Source: Marinobacter salarius
GTDB taxonomy: Bacteria > Pseudomonadota > Gammaproteobacteria > Pseudomonadales > Oleiphilaceae
Length of the DNA stretch: 64,000 bases
Direction of reading: 5' to 3'
Assembly (NCBI RefSeq): GCF_032922745.1
Contig: NZ_CP136693.1
Location: forward strand, 2,108,001-2,172,000
Below are positions 16,621 to 26,301 of the stretch, piece after piece. Every line of letters starts with the position of its first letter. Within the stretch, counting starts at the first letter, position 1. A program made the position numbers and the translations under genes. The notes under the pieces are model-generated. The model was not told where the DNA came from. It did no database searches and saw only the letters and a list, made by a program, of their open reading frames with translations.

Positions 16621-17682
16621 ATGAACTCCTCACTGGTGAATTCCTTTGGGCATGCCCTCAACGTTCGCAGCCGTCACCTGCTTCTTCTTGTGGTGACGTT
16701 TTTGGCCGGTTGCTCGGCCAACCCCATCTACACTACAACGGGTGTGGTGCTCTCCAATTACTCCGAGGGGGAAGCAACCCCTTACGTCATGCAGATGTCC
16801 GATCCGCAAATGGCCTGTGCGTTGGGTGAGGGCGTTGACCCGCTGTTGTACTCGTTTTCCCGCGTGACCGAGGCGCCTGAAAGCACCGGTTCCCTGTTGA
16901 TGCTGCTGGCCGCGAACTGCTCTGAATACAAGGCATGGGAAGCGGAACTGGAATACCTGCGCGCTGACTTTGCCGGTGATGTACCTGCCGCAAAAGACGC
17001 GCGGGAGAAAGCAAAGCGGCTGAATGCCCGAACCGCCAAGCGTCGCTATGTCGCCTATCAGCGCGCCATGGCGGCCTATGACTTTGACCCGGCCGCAAAG
17101 GAATTCGAGTGTCCGTTCCTGTTCGATGACCAGGAGGAGCTGACCTTCCTGCTGGGCCTGCTGACCGGCATGCAGGCCATCGTGAACGACGCCAACTCCG
17201 GTGCCATGGCAGGGGTTCCCCGCAATATTGCGCCCCGGGCGGAGCGTGCCGCCGAATGCCTGGATAACGAAAAATGGGGCGGTTTACCGAATGCCATACG
17301 CGGCATGGTGTGGTTGCTGTTGCCGGACACCCGTCCCAGCCTGTCTCCGGATCCCTGGGAAGTGCTTGAGGATAGCTCCCGCCTGGGAGTTGAATCGGGT
17401 ATACGGGCGTCCATGGCTCTTGAGGCCGTGGCTGCAGAGACGTTTGGTCGCCCGGAGGTGCTCAAGGATGTCATCGCGCGGTTCGCCGAGGCAGATGGAG
17501 AGATCAAAGTATGGGCTGAGTATCGCCTGGTAGACGAGATCGCCCGAGACGTCATTCAGTTCTCGTCCGATAAGCATTGGACAGCCAACTACGGCTACCG
17601 CACGCCCCGTACCTATTTTGGCAGGCTGAGCCCGGAACGGCTCGAAGAGCCTGAAACCATGGATCTGGACGGCCTGCTATAA
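16621..17682 (+). CDS. TRAP transporter T-component-like lipoprotein (TatT family)
   Basis: Lipoprotein of 353 aa. A hydrophobic signal ends in the lipobox LAGC with the lipidated Cys at residue 31. The mature part is helical, with TPR-like segments and conserved-looking stretches such as NPIYTTTGVVLSNYSEG, which resemble the TatT (TRAP-associated TPR lipoprotein) family first described from Treponema Tp0956. The next two genes are a periplasmic binding protein and a fused TRAP permease, which supports the assignment. It probably forms an oligomer in the periplasm bound to a membrane. Family call is by eye, so moderately secure. Confidence 0.72.
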   Translation: MNSSLVNSFGHALNVRSRHLLLLVVTFLAGCSANPIYTTTGVVLSNYSEGEATPYVMQMSDPQMACALGEGVDPLLYSFSRVTEAPESTGSLLMLLAANCSEYKAWEAELEYLRADFAGDVPAAKDAREKAKRLNARTAKRRYVAYQRAMAAYDFDPAAKEFECPFLFDDQEELTFLLGLLTGMQAIVNDANSGAMAGVPRNIAPRAERAAECLDNEKWGGLPNAIRGMVWLLLPDTRPSLSPDPWEVLEDSSRLGVESGIRASMALEAVAAETFGRPEVLKDVIARFAEADGEIKVWAEYRLVDEIARDVIQFSSDKHWTANYGYRTPRTYFGRLSPERLEEPETMDLDGLL

Positions 17683-17740
17683 GCAGGCCCCTGACTCACT
17701 GCAATTACCTACAAACACAAGAAAGACCCGGAGGTCATTC

Positions 17741-18751
17741 ATGATCCGTAAATCCCTTGCTGCCCTGTCTTTTGCTGCAGTTGCGCCGATGGCCGCCGCA
17801 CAGTCTGTGACGATGTGCGTTTTCGATGTCATCGGCGCAAACGGTGATATGTACAACATGGTCAAAGACTATGCGTTGGAAATGAAAGCACATGGTGTTG
17901 ATTTCGAACTGCGCCCTTACACGGACGAAGGCGTTGCTGTCGGCGATTTCAACTCTGGACAGTGCGACGCCGTCGCCGCTACGGATCTTCGGACCCGTCC
18001 GTTCAACCGATTTACCGGCAGCATCAGCGCCGTTGGCGCGATCCCGACCTATGACGATCTGAAAACAACCCTCGCCACGCTTGCACAGGCCAAGGCAGCG
18101 CCGTTGATGAAGCAGGGCGATTATGAGGTCCTGGGTATTGTGCCGGCAGGGGCCGGCTATCTCTTCGTCAATGACCGGAGCATTGATACTGCGGGAGAGT
18201 TAGCGGGCAAGCGTATGGCCACGCTGGACTACCAGAAGGACGCCATCCACATGGTCAACCACGTGAAAGCGACGGTTGTACCCTCCGACATCACCAACTT
18301 TGCGGGCAAGTTCAACAATGGCTCGGTGGATACGGCTTACGCACCGGCGTTTGCCTACGAAGCACTCGAACTCTACAAGGGCATTGGCGAAGACGGCGGC
18401 ATTGTTGATTATCCCCTTGCTCAACTGACCATCCAGATTATTGCCCGTGACGACGTGTTTGACGATACCACGGCCCAGAAGTCCCGTGACGTCGCCTGGG
18501 GTATGTACGGCCAGGCCATGGACCTGATTCAGCGCCAGGAGTCTGCCATTCCGGAGGAAAAGTGGATCCGCATCCCCGATGGTGACATCGAAGGCTATCA
18601 GGAAATGTTTCGTGAAAATCGCCTGCAATTGAGGGATGGCACCGACGGCGCCAAAAAGGTCTACCACCCGAAGATGATGAGCCTGCTCAGCAAAATCCGT
18701 TGCTCCAGCAATCCCGGGGCCTCCGAGTGCACAGCGCCTGACCGCGAATAA
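17741..18751 (+). CDS. Periplasmic solute-binding protein of the TRAP-T locus (DUF6091-like)
   Basis: Secreted protein of 336 aa. A Sec signal (MIRKSLAALSFAAVAPMAAAQ) precedes the mature chain. The fold appears to be a DctP-like extracytoplasmic binding protein: CVFDVIGANGDMYN at the mature N-terminus, FNSGQCDAVAATDLRTRPFN near residue 68, and NGSVDTAYAPAFAYEAL near residue 192. The ATG at 17741 has a strong GGAGG 6 nt upstream. It lies between the lipoprotein and the permease, 16 nt before the latter. The ligand is unknown; it probably captures an organic acid or hydrophobic compound and hands it to the permease. Confidence 0.75.
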   Translation: MIRKSLAALSFAAVAPMAAAQSVTMCVFDVIGANGDMYNMVKDYALEMKAHGVDFELRPYTDEGVAVGDFNSGQCDAVAATDLRTRPFNRFTGSISAVGAIPTYDDLKTTLATLAQAKAAPLMKQGDYEVLGIVPAGAGYLFVNDRSIDTAGELAGKRMATLDYQKDAIHMVNHVKATVVPSDITNFAGKFNNGSVDTAYAPAFAYEALELYKGIGEDGGIVDYPLAQLTIQIIARDDVFDDTTAQKSRDVAWGMYGQAMDLIQRQESAIPEEKWIRIPDGDIEGYQEMFRENRLQLRDGTDGAKKVYHPKMMSLLSKIRCSSNPGASECTAPDRE

Positions 18752-18767
18752 TAAAGGCTGACCCTCC

Positions 18768-20819
18768 ATGAACTGGCGAGCATTATCAGCGACAGGCCCG
18801 AAAACGCTGTACCCCGTGCATCGATTGCACGGGGTTATCCTCCTGCTGCTCCTTATCTTTACGCTTCTTCTGGGTATGGGCAACTCACTCCACTCGCGCA
18901 TGCTGTGGGTGGGGGAGCAGACCTGGCCGAATTACTACCTGCTGGATCCGGATGCGACGGAGCCGAGCTGCACGTTGTCCATGGATGTGGATGCCGAGGT
19001 CAGGAAACGTGTCGAGGCCTACGAGCCAGATCCGGACGACCTTTTCAGCTCGCCGCCGGACCCGGATGCGATCCGCAAGTCCCTGGAAAAAAATCTGGCA
19101 CTCTGCCAGCAGAAACATCGCCTGTATGAAGAAAACCAGAAACACGCCACCGAGGCGCTGGCAGTTTACAAGGCGGTTGAACAGGGCTTTGCGGATTTCC
19201 TGCTGGATAATATCGAGCTCACCAAGTTCCTGTTTATCGCCATGTTTGCCATGGCTGCGGCGATTTCGGCCTTCGACGCCGATCACATAGCCCTGCGATT
19301 GCCGCGCAACCGGTCAGAGTGGCGGCTGAGCCAGGGCATGCAGTTCGTGGTCAACGGCCTGATGGTGTATTCCCTGTTCTCTTACGTGGGCAGGTTATCC
19401 TCTTCGCCGGGCTCGGGAGGCACCGCTTTGCTGCAATACGCCTGGGCGGCCGTCTTCGGGCTGTTCATGGTGATCAACCTGATGCGGTTTGTGTCGGTGC
19501 CGTCTCGAATGAGGCCAGGATCACTGGCGGCGTCCTCCGGCCTGGTACTGCCGCTGTATTGCGCAATGGGCCTGATCGCGATGAGTTATTTCTTCTTCGT
19601 GGACGGCTACTCGTCCGGCCTGGCGATCTATTTCGGTATGATGACCAACCTGTCCTCGATGTTTATCAACATCGGGCTCTATGTGCTTGTGGGCATGGCG
19701 CTGAAGCAGACTCGCATTCCGGACCTGCTGTTGAACGTCATCAAACCTTACCATCTGCCCGCGCCCATGCTGGCCTCGGTGATGATATTCGCGACCGCTT
19801 TCCCCACTGCGTTTACTGGCGCCTCGGGGATTTTCATCCTGGCCGTGGGTGGTGTCGTCTACGATGAAATGCGCAAGAGTGGCGCAGGGCGACAGCTATC
19901 GCTGGCGACCACGGCCATGTCCGGCAGCTTGGGGGTGGTTCTTAATCCCTGTTTGCTGATCGTGGTTGTGGCGGCGCTGAACAAGGAAGTGACCACCTCC
20001 GAAATGTACGGCTGGGGTTTCTGGGTGTTTATTATGTCGGCCACTCTGTTCTCTGTGGTTGTCTGTAAAACCCAGGGCAACTGGAAGCCTCGCCCGGCTC
20101 CGGGGGCGTTCCGCAAATCGCTGGCGCAGCTTCGGCCACTGGCGCCATATGCCATCGTTACCGCGGTGGTTATCCTGGCCATCTGGATCATCCTCGGTTT
20201 GGGATTCAACGAGTACAGCGCTCCGATGATCCTGCCGCTGGTGATGCTGGCGCTGGTCTATCTCGACTCCGGCAAAGATCCCAATGAACAGGGCCAATCC
20301 CGGGTGCGCGCTTTTTGTATGCGCACAACGGCGGCCGCCAGTGACTCTGCTGTACACATTGGTGCACTGTTGGCGTTGATCGGATTTTCCATCTGCCTGG
20401 GGGGCATCCTGGAACGTTCCGATGTGGTGCACGCATTGTTCCCGGAAAACCTGACCAGTCCCTGGATCGCCATGCTGGTAATCGTGGTCATGCTCACGGT
20501 TATCGGCATGGTGATGGACCCGTTCGGCGCGGTTATTCTGGTGTCAGCCACCATCGCGCAACCGGCCATCCAGTTGGGCATCGACCCGCTGCACTTCTGG
20601 ATCGTGTGTCTGGTGGCGTTTGAGCTGGGCTACCTGAGCCCGCCGGTGGCGCTGAACCACTTGCTGACGCGGCAGGTGGTGGGTGAAACCGAGGTGTTGG
20701 CCGCTGAGCGTACGGGGTCGTTCTGGCACCGCTACGAACGACTGTTGTTGCCGCTGGTGGTGATGGGGCCAACATTGCTTGTGGCAGCCTTTGTGCCACT
20801 GCTGTTCTACGCTCTCTGA
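18768..20819 (+). CDS. TRAP-type large permease with fused N-terminal small-subunit-like region
   Basis: Integral membrane protein of 683 aa. The N-terminal ~230 residues contain one helix, a charged periplasmic-type segment (about 45-135) and further helices, similar in layout to a fused DctQ-like subunit. The rest (about 260-683) is DctM-like, with FTGASGIFILAVGG near residue 347 and SGSLGVVLNPCLLIVV near residue 385, corresponding to the conserved DctM loop. TRAP carriers use a sodium or proton gradient and depend on a binding protein, here the preceding gene. Its ribosome site is weak, so translation may be coupled to the upstream gene. Confidence 0.8.
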   Translation: MNWRALSATGPKTLYPVHRLHGVILLLLLIFTLLLGMGNSLHSRMLWVGEQTWPNYYLLDPDATEPSCTLSMDVDAEVRKRVEAYEPDPDDLFSSPPDPDAIRKSLEKNLALCQQKHRLYEENQKHATEALAVYKAVEQGFADFLLDNIELTKFLFIAMFAMAAAISAFDADHIALRLPRNRSEWRLSQGMQFVVNGLMVYSLFSYVGRLSSSPGSGGTALLQYAWAAVFGLFMVINLMRFVSVPSRMRPGSLAASSGLVLPLYCAMGLIAMSYFFFVDGYSSGLAIYFGMMTNLSSMFINIGLYVLVGMALKQTRIPDLLLNVIKPYHLPAPMLASVMIFATAFPTAFTGASGIFILAVGGVVYDEMRKSGAGRQLSLATTAMSGSLGVVLNPCLLIVVVAALNKEVTTSEMYGWGFWVFIMSATLFSVVVCKTQGNWKPRPAPGAFRKSLAQLRPLAPYAIVTAVVILAIWIILGLGFNEYSAPMILPLVMLALVYLDSGKDPNEQGQSRVRAFCMRTTAAASDSAVHIGALLALIGFSICLGGILERSDVVHALFPENLTSPWIAMLVIVVMLTVIGMVMDPFGAVILVSATIAQPAIQLGIDPLHFWIVCLVAFELGYLSPPVALNHLLTRQVVGETEVLAAERTGSFWHRYERLLLPLVVMGPTLLVAAFVPLLFYAL

Positions 20820-20839
20820 TCGCGCAGTGTCATCCGACC

Positions 20840-20876
20840 AAAACCGCCTGTGGGGAAACCTGCAGGAGGTTTTTTT
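20840..20876 (+). terminator. Rho-independent terminator after the TRAP locus
   Basis: Stem AAAACCGCCTG / CAGGAGGTTTT with one mismatch and a 12-nt loop is followed by a run of seven T (20870-20876). It lies 20 nt downstream of the permease stop. Confidence 0.75.
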
Positions 20877-20992
20877 GCATTTGGTGAAAGGATTGGAACG
20901 TATGCGGTTTTATCAGCGTTAATTGCTTATCATACTGAACATCAAATGGCGCTGTTCTCGCGTGTACACGATGTCGCATTAGTGAGCCTGTT

Positions 20993-23653
20993 ATGAGCTG
21001 GAACGTATCCGTAACCAATAGCTTGATCGTCTGTTCGCTGCTGTTGTCGGGCTGTGGGGGAGGGTCTTCGGGTAATTCGTCTGACTCGCCGTCCGAGCCG
21101 TTTCCATCGAATGTAGCTTTAGCGGGTAGTATCAATATTGAAGCCAATACCCGTGTTGACCTGGATACCGGTGACAGCCTTGCTATTGGACAGAACCCCC
21201 TTTCGGTCCCTCAGGAACTTCCTGTAAGTTTTGTTCTGGCCGGCTACGTCAGTGAAGGTGAAGGTTTTTATCCTCCACTTGATGGGCTACAGAGTTCGAG
21301 ATACGTTGCAGACCCAGTCGATGAATTCAGGGCACCTTTGAGGGCCGGTGATACGCTCGTTTTGCAGACGTTTGCCGCCCGCACAGCAGATGGTGTGCCT
21401 GACACGAGCGTCACCTTCTCGCTCACCACAGTTGAGGGAGTTCTTCTTGATGGTGAGACAACCGATCCAGAAGCCGGGGCAACAGACGCCCGGATAACCC
21501 TCCCCGGTGCGCAGCCTGACGGAGAATATCGAGTTGTTATCGAAGCTCAGGGGCAGGCCCCCGTGCGCTATGTTATGACTTCACCGTCAAATGCTCTGGA
21601 AACATCCCAGAGTTTCGAGTGGGCAGACCATGAATTTATGCCGGGCGAGGCCATTGTTACCATGGCACCGGGAACGGTGAGGGGCAGTGCAGCCATGTCT
21701 GCTTCTGGTACAAGGATGAGCCGAGCACTTGGGGAGAGTACCTGGCTCGTACTTGCACCGTTAACCATGATGCAGCAACGGTCGCCTGCGCAGTCGACTT
21801 TGCGATGGCTCGAAGGGTTACGAAACTCTCCCGGCATTTCTTTAGCCATACCGAATTATCTGGTATCCAGCCATGCGCCAACTGCGGAGCCGTTTTATCC
21901 GCAGCAATGGCACTATAGCCTGATAGACGCGCCAACGGCCTGGCAGCTAGAGCCGGATGGGGGCGCCGGTGTGACGGTGGCAGTACTCGATAGCGGTTTG
22001 TTCCGGGAGTCAGCATCAAGCTGGCATTCTGATCTAAATGCCAATGTCGTTTCCGGCGACTTGCTTACCGGCTCAGATTTTGTCGATGGAGACGATTTGC
22101 CGGCCGACCCCGGAAACTCTGTTGGCAGTAGTGTTTTTCACGGTACTCATGTGGCCGGCACTGTGGCTGCAGTAGTAAACGATTCTGGCGGTACGGGGGT
22201 AGCGTTTGGTAGCACCCTGCTACCGGTAAGAGTACTTGGTGAGGGCGGCACTGGCTCGTCCGCTGATTTACTTGATGCAATCCGTTGGGTAGGTGGGCTG
22301 GATGATGGTCGAGACCCAAGAGCTGACATCGCAAATATGAGTCTGGGCGATTTGCCCTTTATTCAACCCATGCAGAATGCGATCACCGCTGCCACTGAAA
22401 AAGGGGTCATCTTTGTCGCTGCGGCTGGCAACTCCAGCTCATCGGTGCCCAGTTATCCTGCTGCCTTCGAAAATGTTTTCTCTATCAGTGCCGTGGACGG
22501 TGCTGGTGACTTAGCCTCCTACTCAAATTATGGCAATTGGATCGACCTGGCGGCCCCCGGAGGAGATGCCACACGTGATGCCAATAGTGATGGCGTCGCC
22601 GATCGGGTTTTGAGTACCAGTGCGGCTTTCGTCGATGACGAGTTGAAACCGATCTATACCGGATTGCAGGGAACCTCCATGGCTGCGCCACACTTTGCGG
22701 GCGTGCTGGCACTTATGAAAGGTGCCAGAGAGGGTGCGGGAATGAACTACAATACTGTTTTGACCTGGCTTGTTAACGGTGATCTGACAGACTCCGGCAC
22801 TGCGGGGCGCACCAACGATCTTGGCTATGGCGTGCTTGATGCGGGCAAGGCCTTGTTCACCGCAATCAGTGATCCTTCGTTGACCATCCTGTCTTCGTCA
22901 CCATCTCTGGTCAGCCTGAACACCGAGACTCAACAGTCAGAAACAGTCACACTCTCGGTGCTGGGTAACGAGACTCAAATGGTCTCGATTCAGTCAGTGA
23001 ATTCCGGGCAGAATTGGTTTGACGTGAGTGTGGTTACAGCGATCAGCGATGATACCTTCACCTTTGAAGTCGGGTTGATCCCAGAAGAGTTGGAGCCTGG
23101 CGCAGTCCAGCGCGGCACTATTACTGTGAGTTATACGTCCGATGTGCAGAGAACACTTGATATTCCGGTATCGGGACAGCGGATTACCGACCGGCAAGCT
23201 CGTGATGCTGGCCGCCACTTTGTGCTTCTGGTTAGGCCGGAACCTAATGAGCAAGGGCTATACGACAGTGTTGCCGTTGCGCCTGTCACTGTCGAGGACG
23301 GGCAGTATCGCTTCACGTTCTTGCACGCGGACGGAACGGAACCCAGACCTTCTAACCAGGTTCCTGCCGGAACATATCTGCTGGTTGCGGGGTCTGATCC
23401 GGACAATGACAACATACTCTGTCAAGCGGGAGAGGCCTGTGCAGAATACCCGGTTTCCGGCCTGAGACAGGAAATTGAGATCACTTTTGGTCAAACCCGT
23501 TCAGGTATCGAGATGACGACCAGTTACAGTCGTCCAACGATTTCTTCGCTGTCGCCTGCGCAGTTGCCAAGACCGGATTTTCAGGGATACAGGTTGATAC
23601 TGGACGATGAGGATAGAGCTCTGTTGGACAGCGCACGAAAAGCCCGACGATAG
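20993..23653 (+). CDS. Subtilisin-like (S8) serine protease, predicted lipoprotein
   Basis: Extracytoplasmic protease of 886 aa. The signal ends in the lipobox LLSGC (Cys21), followed by a Gly/Ser linker. An N-terminal region of about 300 residues includes a propeptide-like part. The catalytic triad is visible: Asp333 in VAVLDSGL, His383 in HGTHVAGTVA and Ser562 in GTSMAAPHFAG. The C-terminal ~260 residues look like beta-rich accessory domains. It is followed after 48 nt by a PrcB-domain lipoprotein. By eye the coding sequence is less GC-rich than its neighbours, which may indicate transfer. Substrate unknown. Confidence 0.9.
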   Translation: MSWNVSVTNSLIVCSLLLSGCGGGSSGNSSDSPSEPFPSNVALAGSINIEANTRVDLDTGDSLAIGQNPLSVPQELPVSFVLAGYVSEGEGFYPPLDGLQSSRYVADPVDEFRAPLRAGDTLVLQTFAARTADGVPDTSVTFSLTTVEGVLLDGETTDPEAGATDARITLPGAQPDGEYRVVIEAQGQAPVRYVMTSPSNALETSQSFEWADHEFMPGEAIVTMAPGTVRGSAAMSASGTRMSRALGESTWLVLAPLTMMQQRSPAQSTLRWLEGLRNSPGISLAIPNYLVSSHAPTAEPFYPQQWHYSLIDAPTAWQLEPDGGAGVTVAVLDSGLFRESASSWHSDLNANVVSGDLLTGSDFVDGDDLPADPGNSVGSSVFHGTHVAGTVAAVVNDSGGTGVAFGSTLLPVRVLGEGGTGSSADLLDAIRWVGGLDDGRDPRADIANMSLGDLPFIQPMQNAITAATEKGVIFVAAAGNSSSSVPSYPAAFENVFSISAVDGAGDLASYSNYGNWIDLAAPGGDATRDANSDGVADRVLSTSAAFVDDELKPIYTGLQGTSMAAPHFAGVLALMKGAREGAGMNYNTVLTWLVNGDLTDSGTAGRTNDLGYGVLDAGKALFTAISDPSLTILSSSPSLVSLNTETQQSETVTLSVLGNETQMVSIQSVNSGQNWFDVSVVTAISDDTFTFEVGLIPEELEPGAVQRGTITVSYTSDVQRTLDIPVSGQRITDRQARDAGRHFVLLVRPEPNEQGLYDSVAVAPVTVEDGQYRFTFLHADGTEPRPSNQVPAGTYLLVAGSDPDNDNILCQAGEACAEYPVSGLRQEIEITFGQTRSGIEMTTSYSRPTISSLSPAQLPRPDFQGYRLILDDEDRALLDSARKARR

Positions 23654-23701
23654 AATGGACTAAGGTAAAGTGCCGGCTCGCAGCTTGGAGAATGACCGTT
23701 G

Positions 23702-24190
23702 ATGATACGTTTTATACACATGGCAGCTTTAACTTTGACTGTTGCGCTGGTAGCAGGCTGTGCGATCAATCGTTCAGCAACTGCTGATGGTGCGCCCCTG
23801 GCGAGACAGGTCACCGAGTCCGATCACTGCGGGCTGACGGCACCGGGGCTCGTATACGTCTCCAACGCAGAGGATCTGGACAAGCTTGCCCAACTGCCTA
23901 CTGGAAACCTGGCGCTGAGCATGCTTCGCGCCATCGATTTTACGCAGGAGCACCTAGTATTGGTGGGCCTGGGGCAGAAGACCACTGGCGGCTACGGCCT
24001 GACACTGCAGTCGTCCGAGATCGTCGACGACGTCCTGGAATTGATGGTCAAGGTGAGACGGCCAGCCGCAGGCGCCATGGTGACCCAGGCATTGACCACG
24101 CCTTGCGCCGTTATCGCCATCAGCCCCGACGATTGGGAGCAGTTGCGGGTGTCTGGCAACGGCCTCAAGGGTTTCTCGCGACAGCGGTAA
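23702..24190 (+). CDS. PrcB C-terminal-domain lipoprotein, probable protease-complex partner
   Basis: Small lipoprotein of 162 aa with lipobox LVAGC (Cys20). The mature region carries the PrcB_C pattern: KTTGGYGLTLQSSEIVDD in the middle and AGAMVTQALTTPCAVIAIS near the C-terminus. In Treponema denticola PrcB is part of the dentilisin complex with the subtilisin-like PrtP; here a subtilisin-like lipoprotein protease lies directly upstream. I chose the ATG at 23702; a TTG one codon earlier is in frame. TTGGAG about 11 nt upstream serves as ribosome site. Confidence 0.82.
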   Translation: MIRFIHMAALTLTVALVAGCAINRSATADGAPLARQVTESDHCGLTAPGLVYVSNAEDLDKLAQLPTGNLALSMLRAIDFTQEHLVLVGLGQKTTGGYGLTLQSSEIVDDVLELMVKVRRPAAGAMVTQALTTPCAVIAISPDDWEQLRVSGNGLKGFSRQR

Positions 24191-24304
24191 CCGTGTCAGG
24201 GGCGTGCTGGTCCACACCGGCACAAAACAACCGTTGATCTTTCCCTGCGAATCCCTAAGCTATGGGCCAGTTTTATAACAAACCCGTGGAGTCGCTTCCT
24301 TCCC

Positions 24305-26200
24305 ATGAGCCAGAAACAGTACAACGCCGATGCCATTGAAGTTCTGAGTGGTCTGGACCCTGTCCGCAAACGCCCAGGCATGTACACCGACACCAGTCGG
24401 CCCAACCATCTGGCCCAGGAAGTTATTGATAACAGTGTCGACGAAGCCCTGGCCGGGCACGCCCGCCGGATCGATATCATACTGCACAGCGATGGTTCCC
24501 TGAGTGTGGAGGATGACGGTCGCGGTATGCCGGTCGACATGCACAAGGAACATGGTGTTCCGGGTGTTGAGCTGATTCTTACCCGCCTCCACGCCGGCGG
24601 TAAATTCTCCCAGGGCAACTACAACTTTTCCGGTGGTTTGCACGGGGTGGGGGTGTCGGTGGTCAACGCCCTGTCGACTCACCTTGAAGTCTCCATCAAG
24701 CGTGACGGGCAGCTGCACCGGATGACCTTCGCCAACGGCCACAAGGAGACGGAACTCAGCGTTGTTGACACCGTTGGCAAGCGCAACACCGGTACTCGAT
24801 TGAAGTTCACACCGGATCCAAGCTATTTCGACAGTCCGAAATTTTCCATCAGCCGTTTACGTCATAACCTCCGCGCCAAGGCGGTTCTCTGTCCCGGTCT
24901 GAACGTGACCTTCCTGCAGGAGCACACCGGCGATAAAGATGAATGGTGCTACGAGGGCGGTTTGCGGGACTACCTGCGCACTGAGCTTGCCGACATCGAG
25001 GCCGTTCCGCTGGAGCCGTTTACGGGCAGTTTTTCTGGCAACAAGGAAGCGGTGGACTGGGCTTTTCAATGGCTTCCGGAAGGTGGCGAAGCGGTCATGG
25101 AGAGCTATGTAAACCTGATTCCGACCGCACAGGGCGGCACTCATGTGAACGGCCTGCGCACCGGTCTGCTTGAGGCGATGAGGGAATTCTGTGAGTTCCG
25201 CAACCTGTTGCCGCGGGGCGTCAAACTGTCACCGGAAGACATCTGGGAACGTTGTGCCTATGTGTTGTCTTTCAAGATGCAGGAACCCCAGTTTTCCGGC
25301 CAGACCAAGGAACGCTTGTCCTCCCGTGAAGCGGCTGCGTTTATTTCTGGTGTCGTCAAGGATGCCTTCAGTCTGTGGCTAAACCAGCATACTGATATTG
25401 CTGAAGCACTTGCCGAACTGTTCATCAGCAATGCCCAGCGTCGCCTTCGGGCCAGCAAGAAAGTGGCCCGAAAGAAGGTCACGTCAGGTCCCGCACTACC
25501 AGGTAAGCTGGCGGACTGTTCCGGCAGCGATACAAACCGCTCCGAACTCTTCCTGGTGGAAGGTGACTCCGCCGGTGGCTCTGCAAAGCAGGCCCGTGAC
25601 CGTGAATTCCAGGCAGTAATGCCCCTGCGGGGCAAAATCCTCAACACCTGGGAAGTGGACTCCGGTGAGATCCTTGCCTCCCAGGAGGTCCACGATATTG
25701 CGGTTGCTATCGGGGTGGACCCGGGCTCCGATAAACTGGAGGGTCTGCGTTACAACAAGATCTGTATCCTGGCTGACGCCGACTCCGACGGCCTGCACAT
25801 CGCCACCCTGTTGTGCGCGCTGTTCGTCAAGCATTTCCGGCCGGTGGTGGCGGCCGGCCACGTATTTGTTGCCATGCCCCCGCTGTATCGTGTCGATTTG
25901 GGCAAGGAAACCTTCTACGCCCTCGATGAGCACGAAAAGCAGGGCATTATCGACCGGCTGGCCGCGGAAAACCGCCGTGGCAAGATTTCCGTCACCCGTT
26001 TCAAAGGCTTGGGCGAGATGAATCCGCTCCAGCTGCGCGAGACCACGATGGCGCCGGATACCCGCCGGCTGGTGATGCTGACCATCGAAGACGGCGACGA
26101 TACCGACAGTCGTATGGACATGCTGCTGGGCAAAAAACGGGCGTCTGACCGCCGTACCTGGTTGGAGACCTACGGGAATATGGCGGATATTGAAGTCTGA
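24305..26200 (+). CDS. parE: DNA topoisomerase IV subunit B
   Basis: ATPase subunit of topoisomerase IV, 631 aa, which decatenates chromosomes with ParC. GHKL ATPase motifs are present (VIDNSVDEALAGHA, DDGRGMPVDMH, GGLHGVGVSVVNALS), and the TOPRIM domain has LVEGDSAGGSAKQARDR near residue 417 and LADADSDGLHIATLL near residue 490. The length of about 630 separates it from the longer GyrB of Gammaproteobacteria. parC follows 5.4 kb downstream on the same strand. Confidence 0.96.
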   Translation: MSQKQYNADAIEVLSGLDPVRKRPGMYTDTSRPNHLAQEVIDNSVDEALAGHARRIDIILHSDGSLSVEDDGRGMPVDMHKEHGVPGVELILTRLHAGGKFSQGNYNFSGGLHGVGVSVVNALSTHLEVSIKRDGQLHRMTFANGHKETELSVVDTVGKRNTGTRLKFTPDPSYFDSPKFSISRLRHNLRAKAVLCPGLNVTFLQEHTGDKDEWCYEGGLRDYLRTELADIEAVPLEPFTGSFSGNKEAVDWAFQWLPEGGEAVMESYVNLIPTAQGGTHVNGLRTGLLEAMREFCEFRNLLPRGVKLSPEDIWERCAYVLSFKMQEPQFSGQTKERLSSREAAAFISGVVKDAFSLWLNQHTDIAEALAELFISNAQRRLRASKKVARKKVTSGPALPGKLADCSGSDTNRSELFLVEGDSAGGSAKQARDREFQAVMPLRGKILNTWEVDSGEILASQEVHDIAVAIGVDPGSDKLEGLRYNKICILADADSDGLHIATLLCALFVKHFRPVVAAGHVFVAMPPLYRVDLGKETFYALDEHEKQGIIDRLAAENRRGKISVTRFKGLGEMNPLQLRETTMAPDTRRLVMLTIEDGDDTDSRMDMLLGKKRASDRRTWLETYGNMADIEV

Positions 26201-26301
26201 CTTGCTCTATATTCTTTCTGGTGCTTTAAGCAGCATCCTTTATTCTTTCTAAGTCTTCAGCAAACTCGTTATCCTGCCCCTTTTATCCAAGGGACCACCA
26301 G

